Positions 35,056 through 48,786 of a stretch of DNA of 64,000 nt are shown piece by piece. Origin of the DNA: Maea johnstoni. Taxonomy: Eukaryota; Annelida; Polychaeta; Spionida; Magelonidae. The translations under genes and the position numbers were made by a program. Numbering within the stretch: position 1 is the stretch's first letter; every line of letters starts with the position of its first letter. The stretch spans positions 5,397,404 through 5,461,403 of the forward strand of contig OZ012686.1 in the NCBI GenBank assembly GCA_963942565.1, given 5' to 3'. The notes beneath the pieces were generated by a model. The model worked only from the letters and a program-made list of their open reading frames with translations. It was not told the origin of the DNA and did no database searches.

Positions 35056-36038
35056 TATTGTAAATAAGATTAAATTGTTAAATTATTAATGTTCTAAATA
35101 TGTTGATTTGTTTATTGGAATGTTAATTTGAATTTTTGACAAACATGTATCTTTAACTTCATATCTTATCATATGGTCAATAAACATTACATTACATTCA
35201 GAGCAGTCCTATTACTCTCACCCATCAAACACGTATCTTAGATTTTCTGATTAAATACCTTGAAAGACCTTTATCTAAAACATGATGCAGGAGATAATAC
35301 TTTCGTTTTAATTTAGTTTTTATATTGGTAAGGGAAACTACAGCAGGCGTATGTTTTTGGCGAGAGACCAAATGTGGTCTCTTTTTCTCTCGAATTGAGG
35401 AGGATAAGTCTGTACTCGCCTATTCCTATACGATCTAAGTGCTATGTTATGTTATTTTTTGTTTGTCACTTCTTTGTGTTACTTTATTTTGGCGGTATAA
35501 AGGTTTGTATAGTGTTACTTATGCCTTATATATCATCTTTGTAACCATCTGTTACAGTCAATTAAAATACATACAAACCTATTGTTTGAGTCAATATTCA
35601 TGCAATTGTAGGTCCTAAAATCCTATACTATGAGGATGGGGATATCAAAGTGCATGCACGAGTTACGAAGCTTGAGGTGAATATTGTGCAATTATCGAGT
35701 ACGTGTTGTTGTCCAGTGTTTTTTTCCTCATTATATACCTAGCAACTTTAGAATCTAGACTTAAAGGGGACAGGAAAACGCTAACCAATTTGTCTCGCTC
35801 AGACGTCAATTTCAGCTGATCAAAACATTTCCCCTGCAGTTAGTAGTCGAGTCGGGCTGGTTTTGATGTTTTGATGTACGGTTGGCTTTTATGTTGATGA
35901 AAGCTTTACAGACATATCGCATTCCATTCCCCATTGAAAGCAATCCTCAGGCTACGGATCTATATCATTATCATTCAGGTGACTGTTCATGTTCATAAGT
36001 ATGTGCTTCCTCGCCCCATTCTCTTACATAACCTGATC
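35056..36038. other. non-coding tract, no gene recognised
   Basis: AATAAA at 35178 has a 3'UTR-like context without an upstream exon. Nothing else is recognised. Confidence 0.3.
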
Positions 36039-36245
36039 ATACTGATGAACCTAATATTTCGTTATAAGTGAATGCATTTTTAAGAATTAAATAATAAATA
36101 ACATTTAAAGATCAAGATTTTAATTTATGACGTAATGAGGTAACCTCATCACGTCATAAATTCAAATCTTGATCTTTAAATGTTATTTATTATTTAATTC
36201 TTAAAAATGTATTCACTTATGACGAAATATTAGGTTCATCAGTAT
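36039..36245. mobile_element. near-perfect palindrome with ~103 bp arms
   Basis: The left arm 36039-36141 and right arm 36143-36245 pair around one central base in GAGGTAACCTC. The outer ends are ATACTGATGAACC and its inverse. Only a few mismatches are visible. It is AT-rich and non-coding. No convincing flanking duplication was found. Confidence 0.85.
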
Positions 36246-36390
36246 CAGAACAAGAACGAAATACAACCAGACATTGGCATCTAACTGTGGTCTATATTAC
36301 AAACTAGATGCTTAGGAAACGTTTCTCTGCTCAGATGGCTAATTAGGTCGAAATGAAAAGATGTCAAAAAGCTAAGAACTAACCGAACGA

Positions 36391-36528
36391 CTGCCACATG
36401 GGTACTCATCTGATAGTACTCAGCGAGAGCTTTCCAATGAATACCGACATGACTCGGTTAAGATGAATTACGTAATTTGTTGCATGTTGGGGATAGGACT
36501 AAAGTAACCTCAACACCCGAATGGTTAA
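36391..36528 (+). mobile_element. MITE-like family with CAGCGAGAGCTATCC core, copy 2
   Basis: Contains GGTACTCATCTGATAGTACT, then CAGCGAGAGCTTTCCAATGA and GAATACCGACATGACTCGG. It is the most diverged copy of the four. Confidence 0.55.
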
Positions 36529-37084
<556 letters not shown>

Positions 37085-37489
37085 TTTTATGTGATGCTGC
37101 TGTTGTGTATGACTTTGACACACTCCACACTATGATCGACGCATCCCAACGCATCACGTGGATGTGGAAGGAAACATGTTTATTCGCAGAGCCAATTTCC
37201 GCCCCTTCTGACTCGATCTGATAAACCAGTTTCCTGCCCGTCGCCATGGAGTAAGCATGAAATAGACCCTTTTCTTAATTGGGTTGATGTGGGGCCTACT
37301 ATGAAGGTATTCCGGCTAGAAAGACCATAAAACAAAAGCGACACTGGCTCGAAGTGACTCTCGGTAGTTGGTGGTTTTCGTCGGGTACTCCGGTTTCTTT
37401 CACAACTTGCAGCTGCCAAGTCACTATCTAGCTTAAGTATGGCAGAAAAGGAAAAGTGAAAAAAAAATCGAAATTCAAAACACTTGATC

Positions 37490-37491
<2 letters not shown>

Positions 37492-37551
<60 letters not shown>
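37492..37551. repeat. (TC)n microsatellite
   Basis: Uninterrupted TC dinucleotides, 30 units. Confidence 0.98.
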
Positions 37552-37553
<2 letters not shown>

Positions 37554-37713
37554 ATTTTAGTACCCCTGTCACTGCGTATGCTGCTTATTTAATATATTGA
37601 AATAGACCGTTATACATCTATACTTCCGCCAATCTGTTGTAATTTATTGGAGTATGCTTCCATCACGAAGACTGCAAAGATATATTATGTTGCGTTAATC
37701 TTAGTATGCTATC

Positions 37714-37954
37714 GACCCTTATGCTGCTGCTGACTAATTTGGCAAAAACAAAAATGATGCAAAAGAATTTGCATCATGATACAAAATGATGCAAAAACAT
37801 GAACAATGATTGAAACCCAGGCACATGGATATTCCACTGAGAGTACTCAGCGAGAGCTATCCAACGAATACCAACATGACAGTGTATGGATGGTTTTCAA
37901 AAATGTTTGTGTCATTGTGCTTTGGACAAAAGTAGCCACAGCATGGAAGGGTTA
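37714..37954 (+). mobile_element. MITE-like family with CAGCGAGAGCTATCC core, copy 3
   Basis: Begins CGACCCTTATGCTGCTGCTG and ends CAGCATGGAAGGGTTAA. The outer ends form an imperfect inverted pair. The core GAGTACTCAGCGAGAGCTAT is present. It is ~240 bp and non-coding. Confidence 0.65.
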
Positions 37955-39721
<1,767 letters not shown>

Positions 39722-39834
39722 TATAGCACACTCTTCTTTGGTGACAGCGGTGGGATAGTGTTTAACACTATCGGCGAAATTCTCGAAACTTTTTGTCGGA
39801 ACGAACTCACAGTTGGTAGTAATAATCAGTGGGG

Positions 39835-41535
39835 ATGGAAGGTGAAGCGGAACGAAAGCAAATTGTCGAGGTGGTGGAGGAACAGGCGGACGGTGCGTTG
39901 CGGCTCGAGGGGTTAGACATCACGCAGCCGTGGCTGGCGGCGCAGTCACTGGCGATGGCGGCGGCCAACAGATCGGGATCGGAGTTTGGGCGAGAACATT
40001 CACCAAAAGTGGCATTGAGTCCACCTCAAGACACAGAATTATCGTCCAAACCACGCATAAAGCGAACCTTTCTTACGCCTGAGCGAACCGATTCCTTACG
40101 CATTGAGCGAACCTTTCTTACGCCTGAGCGAACCGTTAACACTTTCAGAGAACAGATCTCGGGTGCCCGTTTGGACGATTTTATATCAGCAGATCGTTCA
40201 TTTGGTGCAACCCGAGCGACAGAGTGGCCGTCCGAGCGACCGGTAGCTGAGAGACAAGCGGTTCTTCAGAGAGATAGCAAGGTAGAGGCGGGAGATTCGT
40301 CGTCAGATGCAGAGTCGGTGGCGCCAGATCGACCGTGCCGTGACGTCACAGGGGAGCGGGTGACCTCCAGAGCCGAGCAGAGGACAGAAGCTGATTGCGG
40401 TACACGAGCACCACCAGGCCATCCCTCGGCGAGTAGAAGAGGAGCGGTCAACGCCTCGTTGGACACTACGGTGCCCCTGATGGAAGTGCCGTTGGCCAGT
40501 AGCAGCTCCGGGGTGATTGACTTTCCCAGGAAGGGAATTGTGGGGGCGGGGCGGACGACAGCCCCGGCCCGAGGTACAGAGTCACCGCGAGAGAGAGAGC
40601 CGATTGGTATGGAACAGGTGATAGCAGACATGGCAGCCCTGATGGGAGGAACGTTGAAGACGATAGCGGAGACGCAGCGGGCCATGGCAGCACGGACAGA
40701 GGGAACGGGCGAGCCCCAACGGCCGAAGACATCCGAGCACTGGCGAAACGCCCGAGTGGACCGCTTTGACGGGGTGAGCGAGTCATGGGTGGATTATCGC
40801 ATGCACTTCGAGGCGACAGCGAAGCTCAACAAGTGGAGCGACAGCGAGAAAAGCCTGTGCCTTATCGCGGCTATGAAGGGAGGAGCCCAGCGGGTGGTGC
40901 AGCACCTGTCCGACGCCGAGAGATCCTCGTACCGAAACATCGTCAGGGTTCTTGACCAGCGCTACGCATCAGATGACCAAGCCGAGAAACACGCCATGGA
41001 GTTAGCGCAGCGTCGCCAGAAGCCAGAAGAGAGTCTGCAGGAGTTGGGTGACGTGTGTAGACGGCTGTTCACCCTGGCCTACCCCGACGCAGAAGGGAAG
41101 TTGAAGGATCGTCTCATGAAGAAGGCATTCATCGAGATGATCGCAGACGAGAAGATACAGCGTTTGACCGCCAGAGGGGATGCCCAGACCTTGGAGGAAG
41201 CAGTGCACCTAGCCATCAAGTATGAGGGCACCGAAAGTGGGCGTGGCGCGAAAGAGCTGAAGGGAAAACCCCTGCTGACCACGGTAGCACGACAGGTGGG
41301 GACCGTGACACCCACTGCGGATAACACCATCCAAGCGAAATTAGAGGCCCTGGAAGAACTCGTCCTGAAGTTGCAGCCCAGAAGATGGGAGGGCGCTGGA
41401 GGACCACAGAGGCCGTTCCTGTGCTATAGCTGCCGACAGCCAGGTCACATGGCGAGAGACTGTCCCAACAAGACCGGTTCGGGAAACGGACCGAGTGCCG
41501 CCCCCGGGGCAGGAGGGCCGGCACAGGAGGAGTAG
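39835..41535 (+). CDS. gag of the Ty3-type element
   Basis: About 566 residues from the ATG at 39835. The N-terminal part is Arg/Glu/Ser-rich and includes two copies of RTFLTPERT. The central part is capsid-like. The C-terminus holds one CCHC zinc knuckle (CYSCRQPGHMARDC), followed by a Gly/Pro-rich tail. In this family gag forms the particle shell. Confidence 0.9.
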   Translation: MEGEAERKQIVEVVEEQADGALRLEGLDITQPWLAAQSLAMAAANRSGSEFGREHSPKVALSPPQDTELSSKPRIKRTFLTPERTDSLRIERTFLTPERTVNTFREQISGARLDDFISADRSFGATRATEWPSERPVAERQAVLQRDSKVEAGDSSSDAESVAPDRPCRDVTGERVTSRAEQRTEADCGTRAPPGHPSASRRGAVNASLDTTVPLMEVPLASSSSGVIDFPRKGIVGAGRTTAPARGTESPREREPIGMEQVIADMAALMGGTLKTIAETQRAMAARTEGTGEPQRPKTSEHWRNARVDRFDGVSESWVDYRMHFEATAKLNKWSDSEKSLCLIAAMKGGAQRVVQHLSDAERSSYRNIVRVLDQRYASDDQAEKHAMELAQRRQKPEESLQELGDVCRRLFTLAYPDAEGKLKDRLMKKAFIEMIADEKIQRLTARGDAQTLEEAVHLAIKYEGTESGRGAKELKGKPLLTTVARQVGTVTPTADNTIQAKLEALEELVLKLQPRRWEGAGGPQRPFLCYSCRQPGHMARDCPNKTGSGNGPSAAPGAGGPAQEE

Positions 41536-41588
41536 AACAGACGCCCAAGAAAATACACTTCGACGGGGAAGATGAGGGGAGCACCTAC

Positions 41589-44500
41589 ATGATTGGAAAG
41601 ATAGGAGGAAAAGAGTACGAATGCTTGTTGGATACCGGCGCCACGAAGTCGATTATCTCGCCCGAGGTCTACCTGAACCACCCGAATAGAAACGACCTAG
41701 CCCTGAGAGAGTGCAGAGAGAGGCTAGTCTCCATCGACAAATCACCAGTGACAGTTCGGGGAGAAGTGGAACTAGAAGTGGATTTGTGTGGAACGATATT
41801 GGTAGGACACTTCATGATCGCCGAGATAGCCGATGACGTCGTGTTAGGTATAGGACTACAGAGAGCGGGCGGAATCATGGTGAACCATCATACTCAACAA
41901 GTCGAGTTCGAGGGAGGAAAAACAGTCCCCTACATCAGCCAGAGAATATCAGGGCTGTCGAAGTGTTGCAAGGTGCTGGCGGACAGAACAGTGGTGATAC
42001 CCCCCCGAAAGGAAATCCTGACCACGGGGTATATCTGCGGCCGCACGAAAGAATTGGAGAGAGTGAGAGGATCAGGATTGGTGGAACCTAGTTCGAAGGG
42101 GAAGATGGGACAGAGGGGCGTTATGGTGGGGAAAGCACTGGTGGATGTGGGCAAAGATTATATACCCATCCGACTCCTCAATACCACCAGCGAACCTATC
42201 ACGATCTACAAGGGCACGCCAGCAGGAGTAGTGACCCCGGTGGCCGGAGAGCCACCCGTCCCCGTGGAAACCAAGAAAGAACCAGAGCAGAAAAGATGTA
42301 CAGAAAAGATGCCCGACTTCCTGCGGCCATTGTGTAAAGAGGGAAGTGAAAACCTGTCGTCGGAAGGGAAGAAGAAACTGGCGGAGCTGCTGACCAAACA
42401 CCAGAGTGCTTTTGCTAGTGGGCCAGACGACCTGGGGCGGACGCATTTGGTCCAGCACGAGATCAGGACACCCCCAGACCTGCGACCATTGCGACAGCCG
42501 GCCAGAAGGTTCCCGTTTTGGAAACAAACAGAAGCCAAGGAAATAGTGGACGACCTGCTGAAGAGGGACCTGATAGAGCCGTCGGCGAGCCCGTGGGCGG
42601 CACCAGTGGTGATGGTGAAAAAGAAAGACAACACGACCCGTCTGTGCGTAGACTACCGACGTCTGAACAGCCACACCATCCAGGACGCCTACCCCTTACC
42701 CAGAATCGACGATTCACTAGACGCCTTGGGAGGAAGCAAGTGGTTTTGTACCCTTGACCTGGCCAGCGGCTACTGGCAGGTGGGAATGTCCAAGAGTGCA
42801 CAAGAGAAGTCCGCGTTTATCACCAGCGGGGGGTTGTATTCCTGGAAAGTCATGCCCTTTGGCTTGAGTACAGCACCCGGTACTTTCGAGCGGCTGATGG
42901 AAACAGTGCTGTCGGGATTACAGTGGGAAACCTGCCTCATCTACCTGGATGACGTCATCATCTTCGGGAAAACAGAGCAGCAGACCCTGGACCGCCTGGA
43001 TGCGATCCTGAGCAGAATAGGACAGGCAGGAATGAAGCTCAAGCCCAGCAAGTGTCGCTTATTCCAGAAGAGAGTACATTACCTGGGGCACGTGGTGACG
43101 GAGGAGGGAGTCATGACGGACCCTGAGAAGATCGAGACAGTGAGAGAGTGGCCAGTGCCCACCACGCAGACAGAGGTACGCAGCTTCCTGGGGACTGCAT
43201 CGTACTACAGGAGGTTTGTACAGAATTTCGGGACAATTGCCCGTCCCCTGCATAGGCTGACGGAGAAGAACAGACCCTTCTTGTGGACCACCGAATGCCA
43301 GGTTGCCTTCGAGACACTGCGGAAGAAATTGGTGGAGGCCCCCATCCTAGCCTACCCTAGCAGTGAGGAAGACTTCATCTTAGATACCGACGCCAGTGCC
43401 ACAGGAATCGGGGCGGTATTGTCGCAGGTGCAAGACGGCGTAGAGAGACCCATAGCATATGCAAGTCGGGGGCTGAGCAAGTCGGAGAGGAACTACAGCG
43501 TGACAAAGAGAGAGCTGTTGGCGGTGGTCTTCTACTGCAAGTATTTCCGGCACTACCTGATAGGAAGAAAGTTCAAGCTACGCACAGATCACGCCGCCTT
43601 GAGGTGGTTGCAAACCTTCAAAGACGCCACGGGAATGTGGGCCAGGTGGCAGAATACCCTGGCAGAGTTCAACAAGGAAATTGTGCACAGAGCTGGCAGC
43701 AGTCACGGTAACGCCGACGGCTTGAGCAGACGGCCAAACGAACAACCAGAGAGGGGGAGAAGCTCCGACAGTGGTGACCCCGAAATCAAGAGTACAGAGA
43801 GTGAATCGCCTGAAGAGGTGGAAGAGAACATCACCTGCCTTCGCCCAGAGGAAAACCACAGGGTGGCAGCGGTCACTATACAGCCGCTGTGGACGAATGC
43901 TGAGTGGAGGGAATTGCAGAAAGAAGACCCCGACATCGCGCCAATCTGGACTAGGCTGGCCAGGGGGGAAGAGAGACCCAGATGGAATGAGATATCCGAA
44001 CACAGCTTGGCCACCAAGTCCTACTGGGGAGAATGGCAACGCCTGAAGATGAGAGAAGGTGTCATCTACAGAAAGTGGGAGAGTTCCGACGGAGCGAAAG
44101 TTCACACTCAAGTGTTGGTTCCAAGGAGCAAGCGGAAAGAGTTCCTACAGCAAGCCCACGGTGAGAGGTGGACAGCTCATCTGGGAGTGAAGCGAACAGT
44201 GGCACGTCTACATGAGAAGTACTTCTGGTATGACATGCGAGCTGACGTCAGGAGTTGGCTGGCCCAGTGCGGGGTCTGCGTCAGAGCCAAGGGACCGGGA
44301 GGCAGGACCAGGAAGAATCCTATGACCATTGTGAGATCGGGGACGCCCTTTGAGAGAATCGCCATAGACATGTATGGACCGCTGCCTGAGACAGCCAGAG
44401 GGAACTCGAAGATCCTAGTCATCACTTGTTATTTTACCAAGTGGGTAGAAGCCTATGCCTTGCCGGACGAGACAGCCGAGACGGTAGCCGAGGCCCTGGT

Positions 44501-45368
44501 GAATGACTTCGTCAGCAGATATGGTACCCCTGTCTCCATCCACAGCGATCAGGGAAGAAACTTCGAGAGTACGCTGTTCCAAGAGGTGTGCAGATTACTG
44601 GGAATACGCAAGACAAGAACAACTGCCTATCACCCTGAGGGAAACGGAATGGTGGAGAGGTTCAACCGTACGATGGGAGCCATGATCAGAAGCCTGATAG
44701 GAGAAGAACACGACAACTGGGATAAAATCCTACCCCTCACCCTGATGGCTTACAGATCCAGTGTGCATGAGACCACTCAGCAGACACCACACATGATGCT
44801 GTTTGGAAGAGAGATGACCGTCCCCTTGGCACTCACCATGTCCGAGTTGCCCACCAGCCTGGTGGAGCAGGACGAGCTGGAGCACACCTGGGACCTCCGA
44901 GAGAAATTGGCTAAAGTCCACCGACGGGCCAGAGAAGTCACCGGTCAAGCAATGCGACGACAGAAACTGCAGCATGATCGGGGGGCAATGGGCCACCGGA
45001 GAGACGTGGGAGACTTAGTCTGGCTGATCACCAAGGTTAGAAGACAGGGTAGAGCTGCCAAGTTTGAACACAAGTGCAAGGGACCCTATACCGTGATCGA
45101 CGTGATGGCCGACGTGACGTACCGAATAGAAGACAAGAAAGGAAAGAGAACAGTGGTCAATGGAGAGAGGCTGATAACCTTTGTCAAGCCCGGGGATTGG
45201 TCTAGCACCGATGGAGCTGAGGACGAGCCGAGAGAACACGAGATTCCGACATCGGTAGACTCCGAAAGTGGTGATGACCAACCCGACGTGAGACCAGAGA
45301 AAGAAAATTCCCAGAGAACCTCGGGGCGGAGAGAAAGAAGAGCTCCGCAGCGCTATGGGTGTGAATAG
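41589..45368 (+). CDS. pol of the Ty3-type element
   Basis: About 1259 residues from the first ATG; the frame is already open further upstream, overlapping the end of gag. Pol lies in the -1 frame relative to gag, and frameshift read-through is a known strategy in the family. Domains in order: aspartic protease (LLDTGATKS), reverse transcriptase (YLDDVIIF), RNase H (DTDASATGIGAVLSQ) and integrase with an HHCC zinc region and DDE-type core. The C-terminal tail is charged. Confidence 0.93.
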   Translation: MIGKIGGKEYECLLDTGATKSIISPEVYLNHPNRNDLALRECRERLVSIDKSPVTVRGEVELEVDLCGTILVGHFMIAEIADDVVLGIGLQRAGGIMVNHHTQQVEFEGGKTVPYISQRISGLSKCCKVLADRTVVIPPRKEILTTGYICGRTKELERVRGSGLVEPSSKGKMGQRGVMVGKALVDVGKDYIPIRLLNTTSEPITIYKGTPAGVVTPVAGEPPVPVETKKEPEQKRCTEKMPDFLRPLCKEGSENLSSEGKKKLAELLTKHQSAFASGPDDLGRTHLVQHEIRTPPDLRPLRQPARRFPFWKQTEAKEIVDDLLKRDLIEPSASPWAAPVVMVKKKDNTTRLCVDYRRLNSHTIQDAYPLPRIDDSLDALGGSKWFCTLDLASGYWQVGMSKSAQEKSAFITSGGLYSWKVMPFGLSTAPGTFERLMETVLSGLQWETCLIYLDDVIIFGKTEQQTLDRLDAILSRIGQAGMKLKPSKCRLFQKRVHYLGHVVTEEGVMTDPEKIETVREWPVPTTQTEVRSFLGTASYYRRFVQNFGTIARPLHRLTEKNRPFLWTTECQVAFETLRKKLVEAPILAYPSSEEDFILDTDASATGIGAVLSQVQDGVERPIAYASRGLSKSERNYSVTKRELLAVVFYCKYFRHYLIGRKFKLRTDHAALRWLQTFKDATGMWARWQNTLAEFNKEIVHRAGSSHGNADGLSRRPNEQPERGRSSDSGDPEIKSTESESPEEVEENITCLRPEENHRVAAVTIQPLWTNAEWRELQKEDPDIAPIWTRLARGEERPRWNEISEHSLATKSYWGEWQRLKMREGVIYRKWESSDGAKVHTQVLVPRSKRKEFLQQAHGERWTAHLGVKRTVARLHEKYFWYDMRADVRSWLAQCGVCVRAKGPGGRTRKNPMTIVRSGTPFERIAIDMYGPLPETARGNSKILVITCYFTKWVEAYALPDETAETVAEALVNDFVSRYGTPVSIHSDQGRNFESTLFQEVCRLLGIRKTRTTAYHPEGNGMVERFNRTMGAMIRSLIGEEHDNWDKILPLTLMAYRSSVHETTQQTPHMMLFGREMTVPLALTMSELPTSLVEQDELEHTWDLREKLAKVHRRAREVTGQAMRRQKLQHDRGAMGHRRDVGDLVWLITKVRRQGRAAKFEHKCKGPYTVIDVMADVTYRIEDKKGKRTVVNGERLITFVKPGDWSSTDGAEDEPREHEIPTSVDSESGDDQPDVRPEKENSQRTSGRRERRAPQRYGCE

Positions 45369-46767
45369 AGAGTGAAGAAAACCAGGTGGTCTAAGGCAGA
45401 GAGAGATCGTATGGAAGTGTGAAGGATAGAGAAAGACAAGACACTGAAGTTCGAGCTACGAAATACGCGTTTATATGCTGTGCCGGCTGGTAGCAGGGGA
45501 AATGGCAAGACTAGCCAGCAACAAGGATAACTCCTACAACCCTGGATCATGCTGACATCAACTCAAAAGCTAATACACCGTGAGGACTGAAGAATATTCG
45601 TCTAGCTGGAGGAGGAGTCATTTTGAAGAGTGAGAAGAACGCCAATTAAATGACCAAATCCGAAATTAACGCATGCACCCCTGAGACAACTTTATATTCA
45701 AGAATGGTGACTTCGACCACTTGGGGAGGTGACCAGCCGCCTGAGTACCAGCAGGAAGAGACGATGGAGAGAAAATGTCCGACAGAAAGTCCTTAAGATG
45801 ACACCTGGGGAGAAATGGTTGCCATGGAAACGAGAAAGGAAGGCATCCGGAAGAAAAATCCCAGAACAATCAGGAGATTGTAGCGTAAAAGAAGAGGGGG
45901 AGTAGGGTGAAGGCATCATCCAGACCACCAAGAACAGTGAAGACAAAAGAAATTTCTGAAGTGTGAAAACTGAAGAGAAGAAGAATCGCTCTGGCGTAGG
46001 AAATCGCTGGAGAAGAGAAGAAGAATCGCTCTGGCGTTAGAAAGTTGCTGGAGAAGAGAAGAAGATTCGCTCTGGCGTTAGAAAGTTGCTGGAGAAGAGA
46101 AGAAGAATCGCTCTGGCGTTAGAAAGTTGCTGGAGAAGAGAAGAAGATTCGCTCTGGCGTTAGAAAGTTGCTGGAGAAGAGAAGAAGATTCGCTCTGGCG
46201 TTAGAAACTGCAGGAGAATGGAGACTGGGGAGGGCGGCGAACTGTGCCTGTTGCTGCGTCGAGTGTTGGCGAGTCGAGTGAGAAGTCCCATCTGGAGACC
46301 AAGGGGTTTCCCCGCACGTGAGAGGGAGTCCCCGCATGACGTCACGGCAGTGGCTGAGTTTGACCTAGTTGGCGAAGCGAGGAATTTGCCGTGGGCGAAA
46401 GTACAGAAATAATCTCCGCGCGGCGAAATAGAAACCAACCGAGCTGATGGCAGGCAGTCAAGCAGTAACTGAATAGAATGCGGGAACGTGGAGGCTGGAG
46501 AACGGGGAGACTTGAGATATTTCGGCGGTGATGGTGGAGGATGGCGGCGGCGAAAGAGTTCGAGAAACAACAAGTGTCGCAGAGGTCACCTGAGAACCAA
46601 TCAGATGTCTCCAAGGGGTGCCACACCCCCGGAACCGCATCACCAGATTGACCCAGTTAGCGGAAAGACGCCATTCTTTATCTCACGCCTGAGCGAACCA
46701 AACAGATCACGAATTAATCGCCGCTAATCCCATTGTCAACAAGTCATCCGATACAAAAGAAAGCAAC
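45369..46767 (+). other. spacer between pol and the third ORF
   Basis: Purine-rich, without a long ORF. It holds the 41 bp tandem array (45972-46215) and one copy of the GCCTGAGCGAACC motif at 46681. Confidence 0.6.
45972..46215 (+). repeat. 41 bp tandem array, about six units
   Basis: The unit is AAGAATCGCTCTGGCGTTAG followed by AAAGTTGCTGGAGAAGAG. Units start near 45981, 46021, 46062, 46103, 46144 and 46185. It lies inside the LTR element. Confidence 0.9.
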
Positions 46768-48786
46768 ATGAGCATGCAGCCGACACACTCGCTTCGAGAA
46801 GAGGGATACTGCGGCATCTGCAAGAGGAATTTTCGAGATATGGGCCGACACAACCTAGACTTGCACGATGGAAGGGGAATACACGCGTGGAGGTGCCTGA
46901 GCTACAAGGGAACGGGACATGGCGGACGGTGCACCTACGTAGACTGCAACTTTACCGAGATGAAGATGCACTACATGAAACATCATGCCGAAGAACTCGA
47001 GTGCATACAAGTCAAGTGGAAGAAGGGGTATTATGCAGTCGAAGACGGACACATCGTGCCTGGGGCTCCATTCTACCCATCGGAGCACCCGTTTAGCGCC
47101 GTCGACGACCCGGATTTCCCTGCCCGACGTCTTGAGATCGACGAGGAGAGATACCAGCAAACAGAGAGGGGAGCGACGCCGTTCGATCCGATGGTGCGGC
47201 CTACTTCGGCGAGTGCGATGTATCGCATGGAGGCGAGAAGATGGGAAGGCGAGACTCCACCACCAAGGAAGCGAACGAGGACACCCTCACCACCTCGCAC
47301 CCGCAGAAACTCCCGAGAAGAAAGCAGGCGAGATACCGACAGGCGCAGCTATGGGGGAGGCGATAACTGGCACCAAGATAGCGAGCCCGGAGCGGCGGGA
47401 GGCTACCCTCGAGACGACCATCCCCGTGGAGTGCAACCGGCTCACGTGCGGTATGAAGCTAATACAGACAGGGCGAAGAGGGCCGAGGCAGAGCGGGACG
47501 AGCTGGCACAGCGAATCCAGAGCGTCGAAGCAGAACTTTTACAGTCCATGCAAGATGTGGAGGACCTCTGGAGGGAAAAATACAGTGCCCTCGAAGAAAG
47601 CCACAAGGTATCGCTGAAGACGAAAGCCGAGATGGAGCAGAAAATCGACCTGATGGCGCTACACGAGACCGAGTTAGAGCGGCAGTACAGAGAGCTGAGC
47701 GACAGGTGTCGAGCCCAGAAAGACTCGCTCCTGCTAGCCCACCAGTCCGAGCAGAGGGCCGTGGCGGGTCGACGAGACGATGGGCGAACCATCCAGCAGC
47801 TACGCCGGAAAGTGACCAGCATCCGACATGAAATGGCAGAGTGGGCTGGCGCAGAGACAGCGAAGGCAACAGAGAACTACAAGAGAAAGAAAGAGACCAC
47901 CGAAAAGATGCTGGCCGAAACCCTGCTCAGCATGGAAGAAGCTGAAGAAGTCAAGAGACAGCTTGACGTTCGCTTGAAGGCAGCAGAACAGGATGCTGCG
48001 AACTACAGAGAGTGTTGCGAGACGGCGCTAGAAGATCTCCGGTTAGAGAAACACACCAACAAAGAGGCCACGAAGGTAGCCATGCAGGCTGCCCACTGCC
48101 AAGACCAAGAGAGGCTGACTCTACAGAAGCAGGTGACGGAGATCCGACTAGAGGCCAAAGAAGCGCAAGAACTGGTGCAGAGTTGCCGATTAGAGATCGA
48201 CCATATGCAGCACCAGATAGAACGTCGAGATCGGCAGCTGACGGCGGCGGAGAATGAAATCCGACTTGTCCAGGAGCAGTCAGCCGGAAAGCAGGAAGAA
48301 ATAGACGCCCTGACGACAAGCCTGGAAGACCTAAAACTACAGTGGAACGAACTGAGCGGAGGCCGAACTTCGAGACCGCGAACGATGGTGGGGAGTGAAG
48401 CGACCATGGCCCGATTCCCACCAGTAGAAGACCGAGAAACAGACCAAGTTGAAGTGAGGCGAACCCTGGCGGTAGCCTACGACATCAGAGCAGTCCAGCG
48501 AGGACAAGTTGTCGAGCAGTCTCGTCGTCTCACCTTCGATGCCAACGTGTTGAGCCCCATCGTGAGAACCAGCCCTGATGAACTGATGACATACATGGAG
48601 AAATTCACCAGGGTGCGCATCGATGAAATCCGAATGGACCTCGAGAGGAGGGCCTTTGATCGGGGGGTGTTGGAGGGGATGCGACGACAGCAGATGGCAG
48701 ACCGGGATGCGGCTGACGGGATCATCCTTATCTCCGATTCGGACCCCTTCTCCGACTCGGAACCCATGCCCGACTCGGATGCTTAA
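46768..48786 (+). CDS. third ORF of the LTR element: zinc-finger and coiled-coil protein, not env-like
   Basis: 672 residues from the ATG at 46768. The N-terminus has two C2H2-like patterns: CGICKRNF..H....H and CTYVDCNFTEMKMHYMKHH. A basic Pro/Arg/Ser-rich stretch follows, then a long coiled coil at roughly residues 225-535, then a charged C-terminal domain. The end is acidic (IILISDSDPFSDSEP), shaped like a SUMO-interacting motif. No signal peptide or membrane segment is seen, so it does not look like an envelope protein. Its function is unknown. Confidence 0.85.
   Translation: MSMQPTHSLREEGYCGICKRNFRDMGRHNLDLHDGRGIHAWRCLSYKGTGHGGRCTYVDCNFTEMKMHYMKHHAEELECIQVKWKKGYYAVEDGHIVPGAPFYPSEHPFSAVDDPDFPARRLEIDEERYQQTERGATPFDPMVRPTSASAMYRMEARRWEGETPPPRKRTRTPSPPRTRRNSREESRRDTDRRSYGGGDNWHQDSEPGAAGGYPRDDHPRGVQPAHVRYEANTDRAKRAEAERDELAQRIQSVEAELLQSMQDVEDLWREKYSALEESHKVSLKTKAEMEQKIDLMALHETELERQYRELSDRCRAQKDSLLLAHQSEQRAVAGRRDDGRTIQQLRRKVTSIRHEMAEWAGAETAKATENYKRKKETTEKMLAETLLSMEEAEEVKRQLDVRLKAAEQDAANYRECCETALEDLRLEKHTNKEATKVAMQAAHCQDQERLTLQKQVTEIRLEAKEAQELVQSCRLEIDHMQHQIERRDRQLTAAENEIRLVQEQSAGKQEEIDALTTSLEDLKLQWNELSGGRTSRPRTMVGSEATMARFPPVEDRETDQVEVRRTLAVAYDIRAVQRGQVVEQSRRLTFDANVLSPIVRTSPDELMTYMEKFTRVRIDEIRMDLERRAFDRGVLEGMRRQQMADRDAADGIILISDSDPFSDSEPMPDSDA

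Noticed and set aside
42072-42801. Long minus-strand frames opposite pol
   Set aside because: Shadow frames of a GC-rich coding region with no independent support. The same holds opposite gag and the third ORF.
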